Source: Phoenix dactylifera (taxonomy: Eukaryota > Streptophyta > Magnoliopsida > Arecales > Arecaceae). From it: a stretch of DNA of 64,000 nt. This document shows positions 37,062-47,900 of this stretch, one piece after another. The DNA is taken from contig NW_024068488.1 in NCBI RefSeq assembly GCF_009389715.1, forward strand, positions 1 to 64,000, in the 5' to 3' direction. The position numbers and the translations under genes were made by a program. Under the pieces are notes generated by a model that made no database searches, had not been told where the DNA came from, and worked only from the letters and a program-made list of their open reading frames with translations. Numbering within the stretch: position 1 is the stretch's first letter; each line of letters begins with the position of its first letter.

Positions 37062-37591
37062 ATCCCCCACAAAAAAAACTTAAATAATTTTAAAATCAAA
37101 ATAAAATGCTAGATATCTTATATTATGTAATAGGTATAGGTACCTTTCGGTTTGAACCTTCACTTAGTGATAATTGATTACATCTGTGGAGCTAAGGTGG
37201 TCTTAACCTTGAACCTCGGTCCATGGCTCAGATTAAATCAACAGCACACATAATATAGCCCGATCTGGGTTCTAAGCGGGTTGCGCTGTTATGGCCATGC
37301 GTAGATATCTATCATGTGCTTTTTAGGGAATCGCCCATTTTCCATAATCGCGGCCTCACGACTGCACATATAGGTGAGTCCTAATAAGGAAGCTAGCAAG
37401 GAAGCTCCTGTCACTTGGGTCTCGGACTCATTAAGAGTTATACAAACGAACTCATCCTACCACTTGCTTTTATGAGCACTAGCGCCATAGGGATGAGAAA
37501 AATATGAAATAGTGCTCCTCTTAGTCACACTCCGGTTTGTTTCTACCCATTGAATCTTTTAAGGTTGGGTTCCCACCGTGGTGATCTATCT

Positions 37592-39418
37592 TTATGGGTT
37601 AAGCCCCATCCCCCTCGACGACTCTAGAACTACTGTTCTAGACAAGGCTTTAGTAAGCTGATCAGCCAAGTTATTTTCTGACTTAACAAAATTCAAGGCA
37701 ATAACATTATTTTTCAATTTATATCTTAATGATTTATGACGCACTTTTAAGTGCCTGTTCATTTTTACATTGGCATTTTCTTGGTTGCACTTATCTATTG
37801 CAGATTTACAGTCACAATGTAAGGAGACAGGTGGTAAATGTGACTCATCTACTGGAAGATCTATTAGTAGATCTCTAAGCCACTCAGCCTCAATGCTAGT
37901 AGTATCTAAAGCTATCAGTTCAGACTCCATGGTACTCCTAGATATCAAAGTTTGTTTGGTAGATTTCCAAGACACAGCAGCTCCTCCTAGAAGAAAGACA
38001 TATCCTGTGGTGGATTTAACATCTAAGGTGTCGCTGATCCAGTTGGCATCACTATAGCCTTCTAGAACAGCTGAAAATCCACTAAAGTGCAAACTATAGG
38101 ACTTAGTACCCTTAAGATACCTAAGGATATTTTCTAATGCTGTCCAGTGATCTCTATTTGGATTAACAGTATATCTGCTAAGTCTATTTACAGCATATGC
38201 TATGTCTGGCCTAGTGTAGTTAGTTAGGAATTCTAGTGAGCCTATGATTTGAGCATATAGGCTTTGAAGGACAGGAGTTCCTAAGTTCTTCTTAAGATGA
38301 GTACAGGGATCAAATGGAGTAGAGACAGGCTGACAATCGGAATAATTAAATTTATTGAGTATCTTATCAACATAATGACTTTGGGATAACTCAATACTAT
38401 TTGCACTTCTAATTATTTTGGTATTTAAAATTAAGTCAGCTTGTCCCAAGTCTTTCATATCAAACTTATGACTTAAAAATTGTTTTACTTCATCAATTAT
38501 CTGAAGATCTGTCCCAAAGATCAGTATATCATCTACATAGAGGCACAAGATCACAAATTTGTGTCCAACTCTCTTGTGGTATACACATTCATCCGTACTA
38601 TTGATTTCAAATCCAAATGTCAGTATGGTTTCATCAAATTTTAAGTGCCATTGCTTGGGTGCTTGTTTAAGACCATAAAGAGATCTGACTAGTCTGCAAA
38701 CTTTATTTTCTTGGCCTGGGATTTTAAATCCCTCTGGCTGGTCCATATAAATTTCTTCATTTAAGTCTCCATTTAGAAAAGCTGTCTTAACATCCATCTG
38801 ATGAATCACTAATTTATGAATGGAGGCTAATGCTATAAGGACCCTAATAGTAGTAATCCTAGCTACAGGTGCATAAACATCAAAGAAATCTACACCAGGT
38901 CTCTGAGTAAAACCCTCGGCAACTAATCTAGCCTTAAATTTATCTACAGAGCCATCAGGCCTAAGTTTCTTCTTAAAGATCCATTTGCATCCTATTGATT
39001 TACAACCAGGAGGAAGATCAGTCAATTCCCAAGTATGGTTTTGGATAATTGATTGCATCTCATTGTCCACAGCTTCTCTCCAAAAAGGTGAATCCAAAGA
39101 TTTCATTGCGTCCTCAAAGGTAGTTGGAGAGTCTTCTATTAGGAAGGTATAAAAATCATCTCCAAATGTTTTCTCTACTTTGGATCTTTTACTCCTCCTA
39201 GGTTCTGCTTCTACTTCTATTTCTCTTGTCCTTATTCTACTAGAGCTACTAGCTATACCGCTATCTACTCTAGTCTTAAGTGGAAATGTGTTTTCAAAAT
39301 ATGTTGCATCTCTGGCTTCTATGATAGTGTTGTTACTAATATCATTTACTTCTGAACTTATCACCAGAAATCTATTAGCATTACTATTGGCTGCATAACC
39401 TATGAATATGGCATCCAC
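37592..39418 (-). CDS. Copia copy 3 reverse transcriptase and RNase H
   Basis: 608 residues of the polyprotein after integrase. The opening [19 protein letters not shown] is the conserved end of the integrase region. RT begins near residue 140 ([13 protein letters not shown]) and contains [22 protein letters not shown] and YVDDILIFG. RNase H starts near 410 ([48 protein letters not shown]) and runs to the natural end. No internal stop is present. These enzymes copy element RNA to DNA inside the particle. The ATG is internal: the family reads this as one chain with the upstream ORF, and one missing base in the T-run at 39433-39439 causes the split. Confidence 0.9.
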   Translation of the reverse strand: MDAIFIGYAANSNANRFLVISSEVNDISNNTIIEARDATYFENTFPLKTRVDSGIASSSSRIRTREIEVEAEPRRSKRSKVEKTFGDDFYTFLIEDSPTTFEDAMKSLDSPFWREAVDNEMQSIIQNHTWELTDLPPGCKSIGCKWIFKKKLRPDGSVDKFKARLVAEGFTQRPGVDFFDVYAPVARITTIRVLIALASIHKLVIHQMDVKTAFLNGDLNEEIYMDQPEGFKIPGQENKVCRLVRSLYGLKQAPKQWHLKFDETILTFGFEINSTDECVYHKRVGHKFVILCLYVDDILIFGTDLQIIDEVKQFLSHKFDMKDLGQADLILNTKIIRSANSIELSQSHYVDKILNKFNYSDCQPVSTPFDPCTHLKKNLGTPVLQSLYAQIIGSLEFLTNYTRPDIAYAVNRLSRYTVNPNRDHWTALENILRYLKGTKSYSLHFSGFSAVLEGYSDANWISDTLDVKSTTGYVFLLGGAAVSWKSTKQTLISRSTMESELIALDTTSIEAEWLRDLLIDLPVDESHLPPVSLHCDCKSAIDKCNQENANVKMNRHLKVRHKSLRYKLKNNVIALNFVKSENNLADQLTKALSRTVVLESSRGMGLNP

Positions 39419-39429
39419 TGTTTTAGGCC

Positions 39430-40740
39430 CTATTTTTTTCTCTTAAAATCATATATTTTTACTTTTGCCAAGCACTCCCACACTTTTAAATAGCTAAGAT
39501 TAGGTTTTCTATGTTTCCAAACTTCATATGGGGTTAGATCATTATTTTTAGAGGAAATCCTATTAAGGATATAACAGGCTGAAACAAGAGCTTCCCCCCA
39601 CAAATTTTCTAGCATTCCTGAGCTTATAAGCATGGAGTTCACCATATCCATTAAAGTCCTATTCTTCCTTTCTGCCACTCCATTTGATTGGGGAGAATAG
39701 GGTGCAGTCACTTCATGAATGATTCCATGATCTTCACAAAATTGAGTTATATCATTGGATGTATATTCACCTCCCCGATCTGATCTCAGAATTTTAATTT
39801 TCTTTTCTTGTTGGTTCTTAGCTTCGATCTTAAATATTTTAAATTTGCTGAGCACCTCATCCTTGGTTTTAATTAGATAGATAAAACAGAATTTGGATAG
39901 ATCATCTATGAATGTCACAAAATATTTGTTACCTCCTCTAGAAGTTCTACCAGAGTCACAAACATCACTATGGATCAACTCTAATAGATCTGAATCCCTA
40001 TTAACGGATTTAAAAGGCTTCCTAGGGAGTTTAGCTTCTACACAAATTTGACATTTCTCATGGTTCTTAAGATCACTTTTTGGTATTAGATTTAGGTTCA
40101 TAAGTTGCTTAATTGAATTATAATTTACATAACCTAATCTACCATGCCAAATAGAAGGGGGTTCTATATTCATAATCAAATGATTTTCATTTATTAAAGG
40201 AGCTATTACATTCAACTTGAACAATCCTTCACTAAGGAGTCCTTTTCCAATAAACATTACACCATGAGAAATTACAACCTTATTGGACTCAAAAACAAGA
40301 GGAAAGCCTTGCTGGACAAGCAAGGAACCACTAATGAGATTTCTCCTAACAACTGGAACATGTTGGACGCCGTGCAGGGACAGGACTTTTCCAGATGTAA
40401 GCTTTAAGTCCACACGTCCTACTCCTAACACACGCGCCTCCGAGCTGTTTGCCATGATCACAGCTCCTCCACTTGAGATCTGGTAAGAAGAAAACCAGGA
40501 GTGATCCGAACAAATATGAATACCAGCTCCGGTATCAATCCACCAATCAAGTGCTTGTAAAGTCATGTTAACTTCAGGAGTGAAAGAAACAGACCTAAAA
40601 GCTGTCTCAGAGGAGCCAGCGCCGGAAGTCACCATGTTGACTTGAGCACTGGATGTGTGTGGACCCTTCTTCTTAGATTGAAGAGGTGCAGTTTTCTTAT
40701 AGAAGCACTGGGGAGACAAATGGTTGGTCCGACCACACAC
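39430..40740 (-). CDS. Copia copy 3 zinc knuckle, protease and integrase
   Basis: 436 residues: the end of a gag zinc knuckle ([12 protein letters not shown]), protease ([14 protein letters not shown] near residues 64-78), GAG-pre-integrase ([27 protein letters not shown]) and integrase core with Asp in IHSDVCD, Asp in RSDRGGEY and Glu in [10 protein letters not shown]. It ends at a TAG reached only because the homopolymer at 39433-39439 has lost one base. Upstream it is in the same frame as the gag ORF, separated only by the amber codon at 40876-40878. Confidence 0.9.
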   Translation of the reverse strand: MCGRTNHLSPQCFYKKTAPLQSKKKGPHTSSAQVNMVTSGAGSSETAFRSVSFTPEVNMTLQALDWWIDTGAGIHICSDHSWFSSYQISSGGAVIMANSSEARVLGVGRVDLKLTSGKVLSLHGVQHVPVVRRNLISGSLLVQQGFPLVFESNKVVISHGVMFIGKGLLSEGLFKLNVIAPLINENHLIMNIEPPSIWHGRLGYVNYNSIKQLMNLNLIPKSDLKNHEKCQICVEAKLPRKPFKSVNRDSDLLELIHSDVCDSGRTSRGGNKYFVTFIDDLSKFCFIYLIKTKDEVLSKFKIFKIEAKNQQEKKIKILRSDRGGEYTSNDITQFCEDHGIIHEVTAPYSPQSNGVAERKNRTLMDMVNSMLISSGMLENLWGEALVSACYILNRISSKNNDLTPYEVWKHRKPNLSYLKVWECLAKVKIYDFKRKK

Positions 40741-40875
40741 ATAACAGAAACGAGCACCACCTTCCTCTTTCTTCTTCTTCTGCTCATGGGATTGAATAGG
40801 CTTCCCATTGTAGTGGTGGTTAGGATTTCTTGGGTTGTAGGGTTTCTTCTTGAAATTCTTACGGAAGGGTTGGTT

Positions 40876-41637
40876 CTAATTTTTCTTAGGAGGAGCCACT
40901 ACATTATATGCATTATTTTTGGGTCCAGTAGAGGTATTATTTCTGAGCCTATGCTGCTCTTTAATCCTAATAGAGTTTAAGACTTGGGTTAGGGTGAGAA
41001 CTCCTTGGGTATGACTCAGGGTCTTGGCAAAATCAGACCAGAAAGTAGGTAGTTTATCTATCAGACAGGCTACCTGGAATGATTCATCCAAATTGGTTCC
41101 ATTAGCCCTAAGCTGGTGGATCAGGGTTTCAAATTCATGAATTTGGTCATTCATAGGCTTTGAGTCCACCATCCTAAACTTATTGAAATCGGAGGCCTTG
41201 AACCTCTTTACCCCAGCATCATCAAGACCATATTTGCTATCTAGGGTATCCCAGAGTTCTTTGGCACTCTTGGCTGTGTAATAGATATCATACAGCCTCT
41301 CAGAAAGAGCACCTAGGATTCTATGGATACAATGATAATCTATCTCATCAGGTGTCCTAGAGGGTGTGCCAGTAGAGGCAGAATGTTCAGTGTTGGAAGA
41401 GGTAGTTGGGTTGGACCCATTATCAACTTCGGTAGTACTTTCAACTATGGCTGAGATTAACCCTAATGTCGTGAGCCAGAACCGCATTTGGTTCTGCCAC
41501 CTCCTAAAGTTATGGCCATCAAATTTTTCAGATTTGGCACTAAGGTGGTCACTAGTGTTTGAGGCCATAGGATCAGGGTTACAGAATAGAGACAGAAACC
41601 TGATTGAAGGCAAAAAATCTATGTCAAAAGATTGCAC
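40876..41637 (-). CDS. Copia copy 3 gag
   Basis: 253 residues of Copia gag (UBN2-type). The N terminus contains KFDGHNFRRWQNQMRFWLT, the middle ELWDTLDSKYGLDDAGVKRF and DKLPTFWSDF, and it ends at PPKKN followed by TAG. Downstream codons in the same frame continue as a Lys/Asn-rich linker into the knuckle [11 protein letters not shown], so the TAG cuts capsid from nucleocapsid. The start ATG at 41637 lies upstream of MASNTSD near residue 25, which may be the true start. Confidence 0.88.
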   Translation of the reverse strand: MQSFDIDFLPSIRFLSLFCNPDPMASNTSDHLSAKSEKFDGHNFRRWQNQMRFWLTTLGLISAIVESTTEVDNGSNPTTSSNTEHSASTGTPSRTPDEIDYHCIHRILGALSERLYDIYYTAKSAKELWDTLDSKYGLDDAGVKRFKASDFNKFRMVDSKPMNDQIHEFETLIHQLRANGTNLDESFQVACLIDKLPTFWSDFAKTLSHTQGVLTLTQVLNSIRIKEQHRLRNNTSTGPKNNAYNVVAPPKKN

Positions 41638-41639
41638 TA

Positions 41640-42374
41640 ATATTTATATTGAACTTTGGATGTCTAATTGATATATCCAAAAAAACTAATAGCCAGATCA
41701 GCTCCAGATCGGTGGTGGAGCACTAGGCTCACTTAAGTACCAGCCTTTCTTAGGCACGTATGCCTTTTTGACAAGCTTTTCTTAGACACTATTAGTTAGT
41801 GGATATAATCACTAGAAATCACACAAATTCAATATTTAGAATAACCTAAATGCAAATTTAAACGAATTAACTAATTTTTGAATTTTTTGTTTGACATTTC
41901 CGAATTAGTAACAATTGATTACTAAATTTAATTCTAGCAAACAATTATTGTAATTAAAATCTAATTTATCAATTCAATGAATTATATATATTATAATTGA
42001 TTTATTTACTTATTAGAATAATTAATTACTAATTTTGTAGCAAATCAATTATTGTAATTAAGATGTCAATTCAATGAATTAAAAGATCTAGATCTAATAA
42101 GTCAATTCAATAGATTTATTATTGTGTATCAACCAATTTCCGAATTTTCCCGTTTGAATGGGATCTGGAAATTACTCCTTGAGGAGTCCAAATGGAGGTA
42201 TAATAAACCTCTTGGAGGTTAACCAAATTATTACCTCTTTAAAATAATTTATTATTAATGATGTTCTAGCAAAGACAATTATTGCAATTAAAATCTAATA
42301 TGCCACAATTGTAATAAAGAATTTAATGAATTATATATTACTAACAAAAAATAAAAGCATATACTTCTTTGGAT
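41640..42374 (-). other. Copia copy 3 leader with internal repeats
   Basis: Non-coding, AT-rich. A unit with CAATTATTGTAATTAAAATCTAAT is repeated about three times (near 41940, 42045 and 42272). No TGGTATCAGAGC-type primer site adjoins the LTR. The minus strand reads ATCCAAAGAAGTATATGC there. Confidence 0.6.
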
Positions 42375-43088
42375 TGTTAGCAATAAATCATATAAATAAA
42401 CAATAAATCTATTAATTCAATTAAAGGAAAATCTTAAAGGGAATAATATACATGCATATTATTCGGCATCCAAATAATTCTATTTCAATGCAAAATAAAC
42501 TATTCTAGCACAAAATAAATCTATGCATTTAATAAATTTATATTATAGAATTTCAAATCCTACAAATCTACTAATATTAAATTAAAAATAAAAGTAGAAG
42601 AAAGTAGCCTGATTGAAGGCAGGTCGAAGCGCGTAGACGCTGTCCCAAAGAAGTATTTGCCCCCACGTACGGGTCACCCGGCAATCCTTCTCGGAGATAC
42701 GACGACCCTACAACTTCTTCTTCGGCACGTCTCGGAAGAAGTCAAAGCGAACCCGATCGGACTTGCAGATCCAGCAAAGAACGGAATGAAAAGAACTAAA
42801 TAAACTGAATAAAAATGTAAAAACAAAATTTCGAAGTGGCTAAGAGGGAGAAGAATTTTTTCCAGAATTTTTCCACTATTTTTCTCAAATTTTTCGTGCT
42901 AACAAAGAGATGAAATCAAGGGGTTTAAATAGGGGTTTTTACAGGGGCAATTTGGTCTTTTGCGGACGCGTTTTCAAACGCGTCCGTTTTCAAATGCGTA
43001 ACGCCCGCTGGGCGTTACCTTTTTTCTCAAACGCGCACGCGGCCCAAGATTTTGGCCGCGTGCGCATTTAAGGTTTTTTTTTCCAACA
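42375..43088 (-). repeat. 5' LTR of Copia copy 3
   Basis: 714 bp, matching 36348-37061, followed on the plus strand by the ATGTG target duplication. Confidence 0.92.
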
Positions 43089-43093
43089 ATGTG
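43089..43093. repeat. Target site duplication ATGTG, right
   Basis: Matches 36343-36347. Confidence 0.9.
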
Positions 43094-43692
43094 ATTATGA
43101 AAGCTTTCTTAATTTTAATCTAAAGAGATTAGCCAAACTATAAAGAAAGCAATAGAGAAGAAATACTCAAGGAACCACAACACAAACACAACAAACTTTA
43201 TAATGGTTCGGAGCCAACCCTGCTCCTACGTCCACTCCCCAAGTCTCACTTGGAAGTTCACTATAATTTCTCAAATTACAATCGGTTGTTTTACAAGCTC
43301 ACAACCAAACTTGTTGTTTTCACGAGATCACAACGAACTCGGTCGATTTTCACAAGGCTCACCGACTAGAACCAATCCGATTATTTTTCCAGGCTCACAA
43401 TCCAACCCAATTGGTTTTTCCTAGCTCGCAAACTACAACCTTACAACGTTGGTTTTTACTGGCTCACCAACAAACCTCAATCCCCTTGATTCAATTTCCT
43501 AATTGAATCAAGTAACAAAATCAGAGTTTAAGTGTTTCAGAGTTGCAGCTTCTAAAAAGGCAGATTTAACCATGTAAGCAATATGAAAAAGGAAGAAGCT
43601 TTCAAATAGATTTTTGCTGAAGGAAGATATGGCTTCTTCTTTTCTGGATCCTTTCTTGAATATACCGGTGGTTGAGGATCAATAAATTGAGC

Positions 43693-43804
43693 CTTGAATG
43701 TGAGGAATACTTCTGAAATTAATGTAGGCGCAATTACTTCTCTTTTCTCTTGAATGTGAGGAATACTTCTGAAATTAATGTAGGCGCAATTACTTCTCTT
43801 TTCT
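43693..43804. repeat. 56-bp perfect tandem duplication
   Basis: The unit beginning CTTGAATGTGAGGAATACTT occurs at 43693 and again at 43749 with no differences seen, so the duplication is recent relative to the LTR. Confidence 0.85.
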
Positions 43805-43984
43805 CTTTGAAAAGGCTCTAACTCTTCTTTGGTGGTTGTAAACTTTGAATCCTCATGATTGGTCTTTGTATTCTTGTCTCTAATTTATTTATAACCACTT
43901 TTCAGAGCTTTAATGTTTGAAAAATAGCCGTTGGAAGGAGTAAAAGAGCCATTCTGACATAACTGTGCAGCCTGACAATGTTAC

Positions 43985-44745
43985 CATTGAGATCGGAGTC
44001 GACTTGCGCATCTCGGCGACAGCTCGGCTAAAACTGGAGATGACTCGTATTCTTCGAGAGACGATTCACTCACAGCATCTTTAGAAGTACTGTATAGGCG
44101 CTCTTCCAGGAGACGGCTGGCAACATTTTGGAGTCGACTCGCCAAAAGCAGGAGATGGCTCGCATCCTTCAAGTGTTGATTCGGTCTCAGTATCAAAAAT
44201 TGACTTTCTTTCTTTTCTCATTTGAGTCGACTCGATCACGGCTAGAGTCAACTTGGTCTCAGTGTATTAGAAACTGACTTTCTATCTTTCTTGTCGAAGT
44301 CGGCTCGTCCACAGCTTGAGTCGACTCGGTATCAGAAGCTTTAAAAACTCAATCTCTGACTTGTTCTGCGGAGTCGACTTGGCCTCAACGAGTCGACTCG
44401 GTCTCAGTGCTCTTCTATCTTTCTTGTCGGAGTCGACTCGTCCATAGCTAGAGTCGACTCGGTATCAGTTGGCTTGAAAGTAGGTCTTCTGTCTTTTCGC
44501 AGGAGTCGACTCGGAATCAGTTGGAGACGACTCGGGACTGTGCCTCTGAAAATGCTTCTCTGTCTTTGCTCTACGAGTCGGCTCAGTATCAGGCGAAGTC
44601 GACTCGCGCTCTGCACTCAAAAATTCTGCTCTCAGCCAATCCATCATGAGTCGACTCGCCCATGCTGGGAGTCGGCTCGAGGGCGTGCTAGATAGCACCC
44701 TTTGTGCCAGAGTTGACTCGAGAATCTTCGGAGTCAACTCGAGTG
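43985..44745. repeat. Array of GAGTCGACTC palindromes in SIRE-like LTR
   Basis: Roughly two dozen perfect or one-mismatch copies of the 10-nt palindrome GAGTCGACTC, spaced about 20-40 bases apart, within non-identical spacer. It is related to the array at 61130-61590 and the short one at 59690-59880. Confidence 0.8.
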
Positions 44746-44929
44746 CAGGGCGAAGATTAAAATGGTTCCAAACATTGTAAAGACTGAACTTAAAATTCTT
44801 GAACCATTTTCTAAGGCATTCTAGCATATTTAACAATATATTTCCTGAAACACTCATTTGAATTCATTAGTATAATATGAAATATACTCAAGTGTTTTGG
44901 GCTCATCAAAATCAAATAGGGGAATAACA

Positions 44930-45229
44930 ATCACTCAACAAAGAGGTCCTCACCTAGGATTTTGATTATGGAGAAGAGTGGGATGTATGAAGGCCGGTGA
45001 AAGGGAGTTTGAGGGGGAGGAGGGTGTACAAGGAGAGGAAAGTTCCATGAGGTTGAATGAAGGGAGCATAGCACATGCAAGTGGGGGATGTAAAGGGTGA
45101 AGAAGATAAAGGGGTTTGGTAAGGAAAAACAAAGGGTGCCTGGCAAAAGAGAGTTTCTGAGTGAGTGAAAAAAATAAGGAAGGTTGCAAGGCTTCAACTA
45201 GCAAAGGCATGGGAGATCAAAAGATTTGA
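44930..45229 (-). other. Spacer between SIRE-like remnant and its LTR
   Basis: Purine-rich, no coding. A CACCTAGGATTT block is shared with 36135-36170. Confidence 0.4.
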
Positions 45230-45470
45230 GCACGACAACTTCCAGCTGCTATGTACTCGGTCTCGGCCATAAACAAAGCTACCGAATTTTATTTTCTGCT
45301 AAACCAATAAATTTAAATTAATTCTAAAAAACTGGCAATTTGCACTCATACTTTTTCTATGAACTTTACATCCGACAAAATCTACATCTGAATATCTAAT
45401 TAAGTTAATTGAAGATTGTTTTGAGTACCATAATCCTAAATTTTGTGTTCAATTTTTTTTTGCCAATGTT
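45230..45470 (-). pseudogene. SIRE-like Copia RNase H remnant
   Basis: The minus strand translates in pieces as a Copia RNase H: YSDVDFVGCKVHRKSTSGTC, then sequence around AETEYIA. Stops interrupt it. This matches the SIRE/Maximus group by my recollection of the family. Confidence 0.6.
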
Positions 45471-45579
45471 GCCAAAGGTGACCACTTCTCCTTCCTTTGT
45501 CTTAAGAAAAATGAACTACAATTCATCCTCTGTCTTGTGTCTTGAATAGGCACTATCCAAATACCATCTTCTATTTGAC

Positions 45580-45819
45580 CTATGGGCTGTTAGACAACCT
45601 GCAATAAAGAAAATCAAGCTTTTGATTTAGGTACCCAAGCTTTCTTGGATCCTTGATGGTTAGCAATAATGGTTCCTTTAGGAGCCCATATCCTTGACAT
45701 GTAACTTTGCATATATTGCCACTTAACCTAGAATTGTAGTTGAAGGATTTGTGGCCTATTCTTTCACAATTATAAAATGTTGTATTACTAGAGTGATTAC
45801 TTGATGGTTTAACAAGCAT
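45580..45819 (-). pseudogene. SIRE-like gag zinc-knuckle remnant
   Basis: The frame contains YNCERIGHKSFNYN, a damaged CCHC knuckle, followed by GYGLLKEPLLLTIKDPRKLG, the remnant of the conserved WVPKG-type linker. It sits upstream of the RNase H remnant on the same strand, with the middle of pol deleted. Confidence 0.55.
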
Positions 45820-45829
45820 ATTTTTCAGA

Positions 45830-46250
45830 AGTTTCTATTTTACAAGAGATTATAGCTAAAACCTACCTTGTTACAAAGAGCATGTTGGCTATCTAAGATC
45901 ATTTTTAGTTTTTTTATTTATAGTTATTCATGGAATATTTTGAAAATAAAATTATGTTGGTAAATGCATCTTAATATTGTTAAATTGTTATATTTTGAAA
46001 AAAATATTTTATGCATGATCCCACTAGAGATTTTAGAAATTTACTAGGTCGTAAGCTCATTATCTCTTTCTTATTTTTTTTATAGATATAGCAAAGTAGA
46101 CGGGGCTTAAGTCCGAATAGTGAGGAGTTTAGGTTTTAGAAGATAGTCAATTAGCTTTTTTTTAAAATAAATTTGATTTGTACTTGACTTTATTATTAAT
46201 GAGTGCGGACTATTTTCTTAAATAAATATATTAGATTATTTTCTTGTACA
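45830..46250. other. AT-rich spacer
   Basis: No gene recognised. Confidence 0.4.
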
Positions 46251-46269
46251 ACTACCTAAGAGTGGAATG

Positions 46270-46500
46270 ACATGTGTTTGCATAAAAAGGTAGCCCTGCA
46301 TATCCGCTAGGGTTAACCCCAGTAATGTGCGTCCGTCTGTCATATGCTCGGCTCGGGCTATAGAGTTGGTGCATGGTATCTCCACTAATTAAGTTTTCCT
46401 CACTGCCATTTTGACCCCAATGGTTTGTTATTCCTCCATCTTGCAACCTTACAATAGGAGCAAATATTAAGAAACAAAACAACAGTTATTAGGTGAGCGA
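46270..46500 (-). pseudogene. Class III chitinase pseudogene, 5' fragment
   Basis: A minus-strand frame (46252-46482) begins LIFAPIVRLQDGGITNHWGQNGSEENL, clearly the signal-peptide end and mature N terminus of a GH18 class III chitinase (compare [26 protein letters not shown] in the intact gene at 55387-56271). Similarity fades after about 30 residues, and the rest of the catalytic domain, with the DxxDxDxE motif, is absent. The upstream 46530-46680 stretch resembles the promoter of the intact gene, including GGCTTGGG and GCCGTGGC, but its TATA box is degraded. It is a dead member of a former tandem cluster. Confidence 0.75.
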
Positions 46501-46727
46501 GTAGCTGGCCATGTCAAATAAGCAGGCTATCACTCCCTCCGTTCTTTTCTTTTCTTATAGAGAAGAGGCAAGCTTAGGTGCTCTCTGTGCAACTAGGCTT
46601 GGGCAATGCCTGTTTCATCGTAAAAGTGTGACTTCAGTTTGTATTGGCCGCTAATGCAAGTGCAACTTATGCCGTGGCTTATATGCCAAGAAGTCCCTAC
46701 CATTATTCCTCAATTATGGTAACATCA

Positions 46728-47216
46728 AACAACGATGGTTAGGGGGCCAGATTCTAAGGTGATTGCGGCTGGAGGTTGCCACTTGTTTGATACATCGGTG
46801 CTAGGGGCGGAGTTGAGAGCGGCCTGCTCGGGCTTGTGTTATGTTTGGCGTGCCCTGCAGGGGAGAAACGTCCTCTTGAAGGGTGACTCTGCAACGACTA
46901 TTGGATGGATTCGGCAGACTTCTGAGGGGCTCGGCGACTACCATCCGTTGGTGAGAGACATCCGAGCCATGGTTTCCGACGGGCTGGTGCTTCAAGCGAA
47001 GCATGTATTTAGAGAAGCCAATGGGGCGGCTGATTGGGTAACTTCTTTTATTACTAACCATTCCAGAGACTACCTATGGGAGGGAGAGGCAGAGTTGCCT
47101 ACAACTCTCTGTGATATACTATTTTTTGATTTTCTTGGTTGTAGTCGTACATGTTATGTATGAGACTTCCGTTTTCAGCAAAAAAAAAAAAACAAAAAAA
47201 AAAAACAATGATGGTT
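46728..47216 (+). mobile_element. 5'-truncated LINE insertion with poly(A) and target duplication
   Basis: The insert 46741-47203 ends in an A-rich tail (AAAAAAAAAAAACAAAA...). It is flanked by 13-bp direct repeats, AACAACGATGGTT (46728-46740) and AACAATGATGGTT (47204-47216), one mismatch apart. The uninterrupted site is present at about 52533-52565 in the duplicated flank, which confirms the boundaries. Confidence 0.85.
46735..47163 (+). CDS. LINE RNase H domain (C-terminal fragment)
   Basis: 142 residues open from the insertion point to the stop. It shows a plant L1-type RNase H fold of the RVT_3 kind: Glu in GAELRAACSG, Asp in LLKGDSATT, and Asp in REANGAADWV, with the usual hydrophobic strands between. 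In LINEs this domain removes the RNA strand after target-primed reverse transcription. The first codons are from target DNA, so the ATG is chance. Similar domains occur in plant 'RNase H type-1 domain' proteins, but the poly(A) tail and target duplication show this copy is a retroposed end. Confidence 0.8.
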   Translation: MVRGPDSKVIAAGGCHLFDTSVLGAELRAACSGLCYVWRALQGRNVLLKGDSATTIGWIRQTSEGLGDYHPLVRDIRAMVSDGLVLQAKHVFREANGAADWVTSFITNHSRDYLWEGEAELPTTLCDILFFDFLGCSRTCYV

Positions 47217-47900
47217 CATAAGTTAATATTATTTGGATTACTTCATCTCTGCATAACTAGCATTCTTTCTTTTCATATGAATAGATATAAACAGATTCGT
47301 AACTTCTATCATGCTCCTTATTGGCCTTGACGTTCTCTCCTCTTCGTTTCTAATTTTCATTTTTTTTTATATTATCTTCCCTAGTCATTTGTTTGATTAT
47401 GGCTATTTGAGAAAACCACTCTAAAATGTGATGAAGATTTGATCATATTTTTCACATGTTTTGATCAGTCTGCTATGTGTAGATGATGAAGATTTGTTAG
47501 CTACCAATGACGAAATCTAGCTTTTCATTCAATAATAACCTGTCAAGTATACTGGGTAGTTAAAAGAATTTCATATCACATCTCATTAGGAGTAATATTT
47601 TGTTATTTCAAAGCCCATAACGTCTGGTACCAAAAAAAGGCCATAACATCTTAAACATCTCATAATCTCATCCAAAATGGCTAGCCGGAAGGTATTATTT
47701 GGGTTTCTTAATTTTGTATAAGTACCCAAGATCTACTCACAGAATAACTGATATGAAACTAAACACACGCCTGCACAAATCTTCACATAACCTCTCGTTT
47801 AAGCCCTGACGTTCTTATCAGATAAACTTTTCCTTATCTGGCGTAATATTTAGATAAACTTTTCCTTCCTATTCCAGGGGCTTGTTGTGAGTATAAGATG
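47217..47900. repeat. Duplicated chitinase flank, copy A (part 1)
   Basis: Aligns closely with about 52560-53160. Shared landmarks are GTTCATAAGTTAATATTAT, ATGAATAGATATAAACAG and AAACACACGCCTGCACAAAT. No gene. Confidence 0.7.

Larger units (their letters stand above)
36348..43088 (-). mobile_element. Nearly intact Copia retrotransposon (copy 3)
   Basis: A 6.74-kb element on the minus strand with 714-bp LTRs that differ at about ten bases plus a few 1-bp indels by eye, and target duplication ATGTG. gag, protease, integrase, RT and RNase H are present in one reading direction. Only an in-frame TAG (40876-40878) and a missing base in a homopolymer (39433-39439) interrupt it. It is the youngest-looking Copia element here and the likeliest to be transcribed. 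Its LTR length and gag sequence suggest an Ale/Ivana-like lineage, not proven. Confidence 0.93.
36275..44929 (-). repeat. SIRE-like Copia LTR, split by a younger Copia insertion
   Basis: The piece at 36275-36347 (GAGGGAGGGGTGAATTGGG) and the piece from 43094 to 44929 join into one LTR resembling 60339-61784: GGGGTGAATTGGG near one end, GGTTCGGAGCC and CTCCTAC in the middle, a palindromic repeat array, and AGTGTTTTGGGCTCATCAAAATC before the end. On the minus strand it starts TGTTATTCC. The left boundary is approximate. Adjacent gag/RNase H remnants at 45230-45830 suggest this was the 3' LTR of a deleted minus-strand element. Confidence 0.6.

Noticed and set aside
43985..44745. CRISPR-like regular repeat array
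   Set aside because: Repeats are 10 nt, degenerate and unevenly spaced, in an LTR of a plant genome; nothing resembling cas genes.
44404..44857. Minus-strand frames of 70-130 codons rich in ESTP repeats
   Set aside because: Translation of the GAGTCGACTC array, as in the other LTR.
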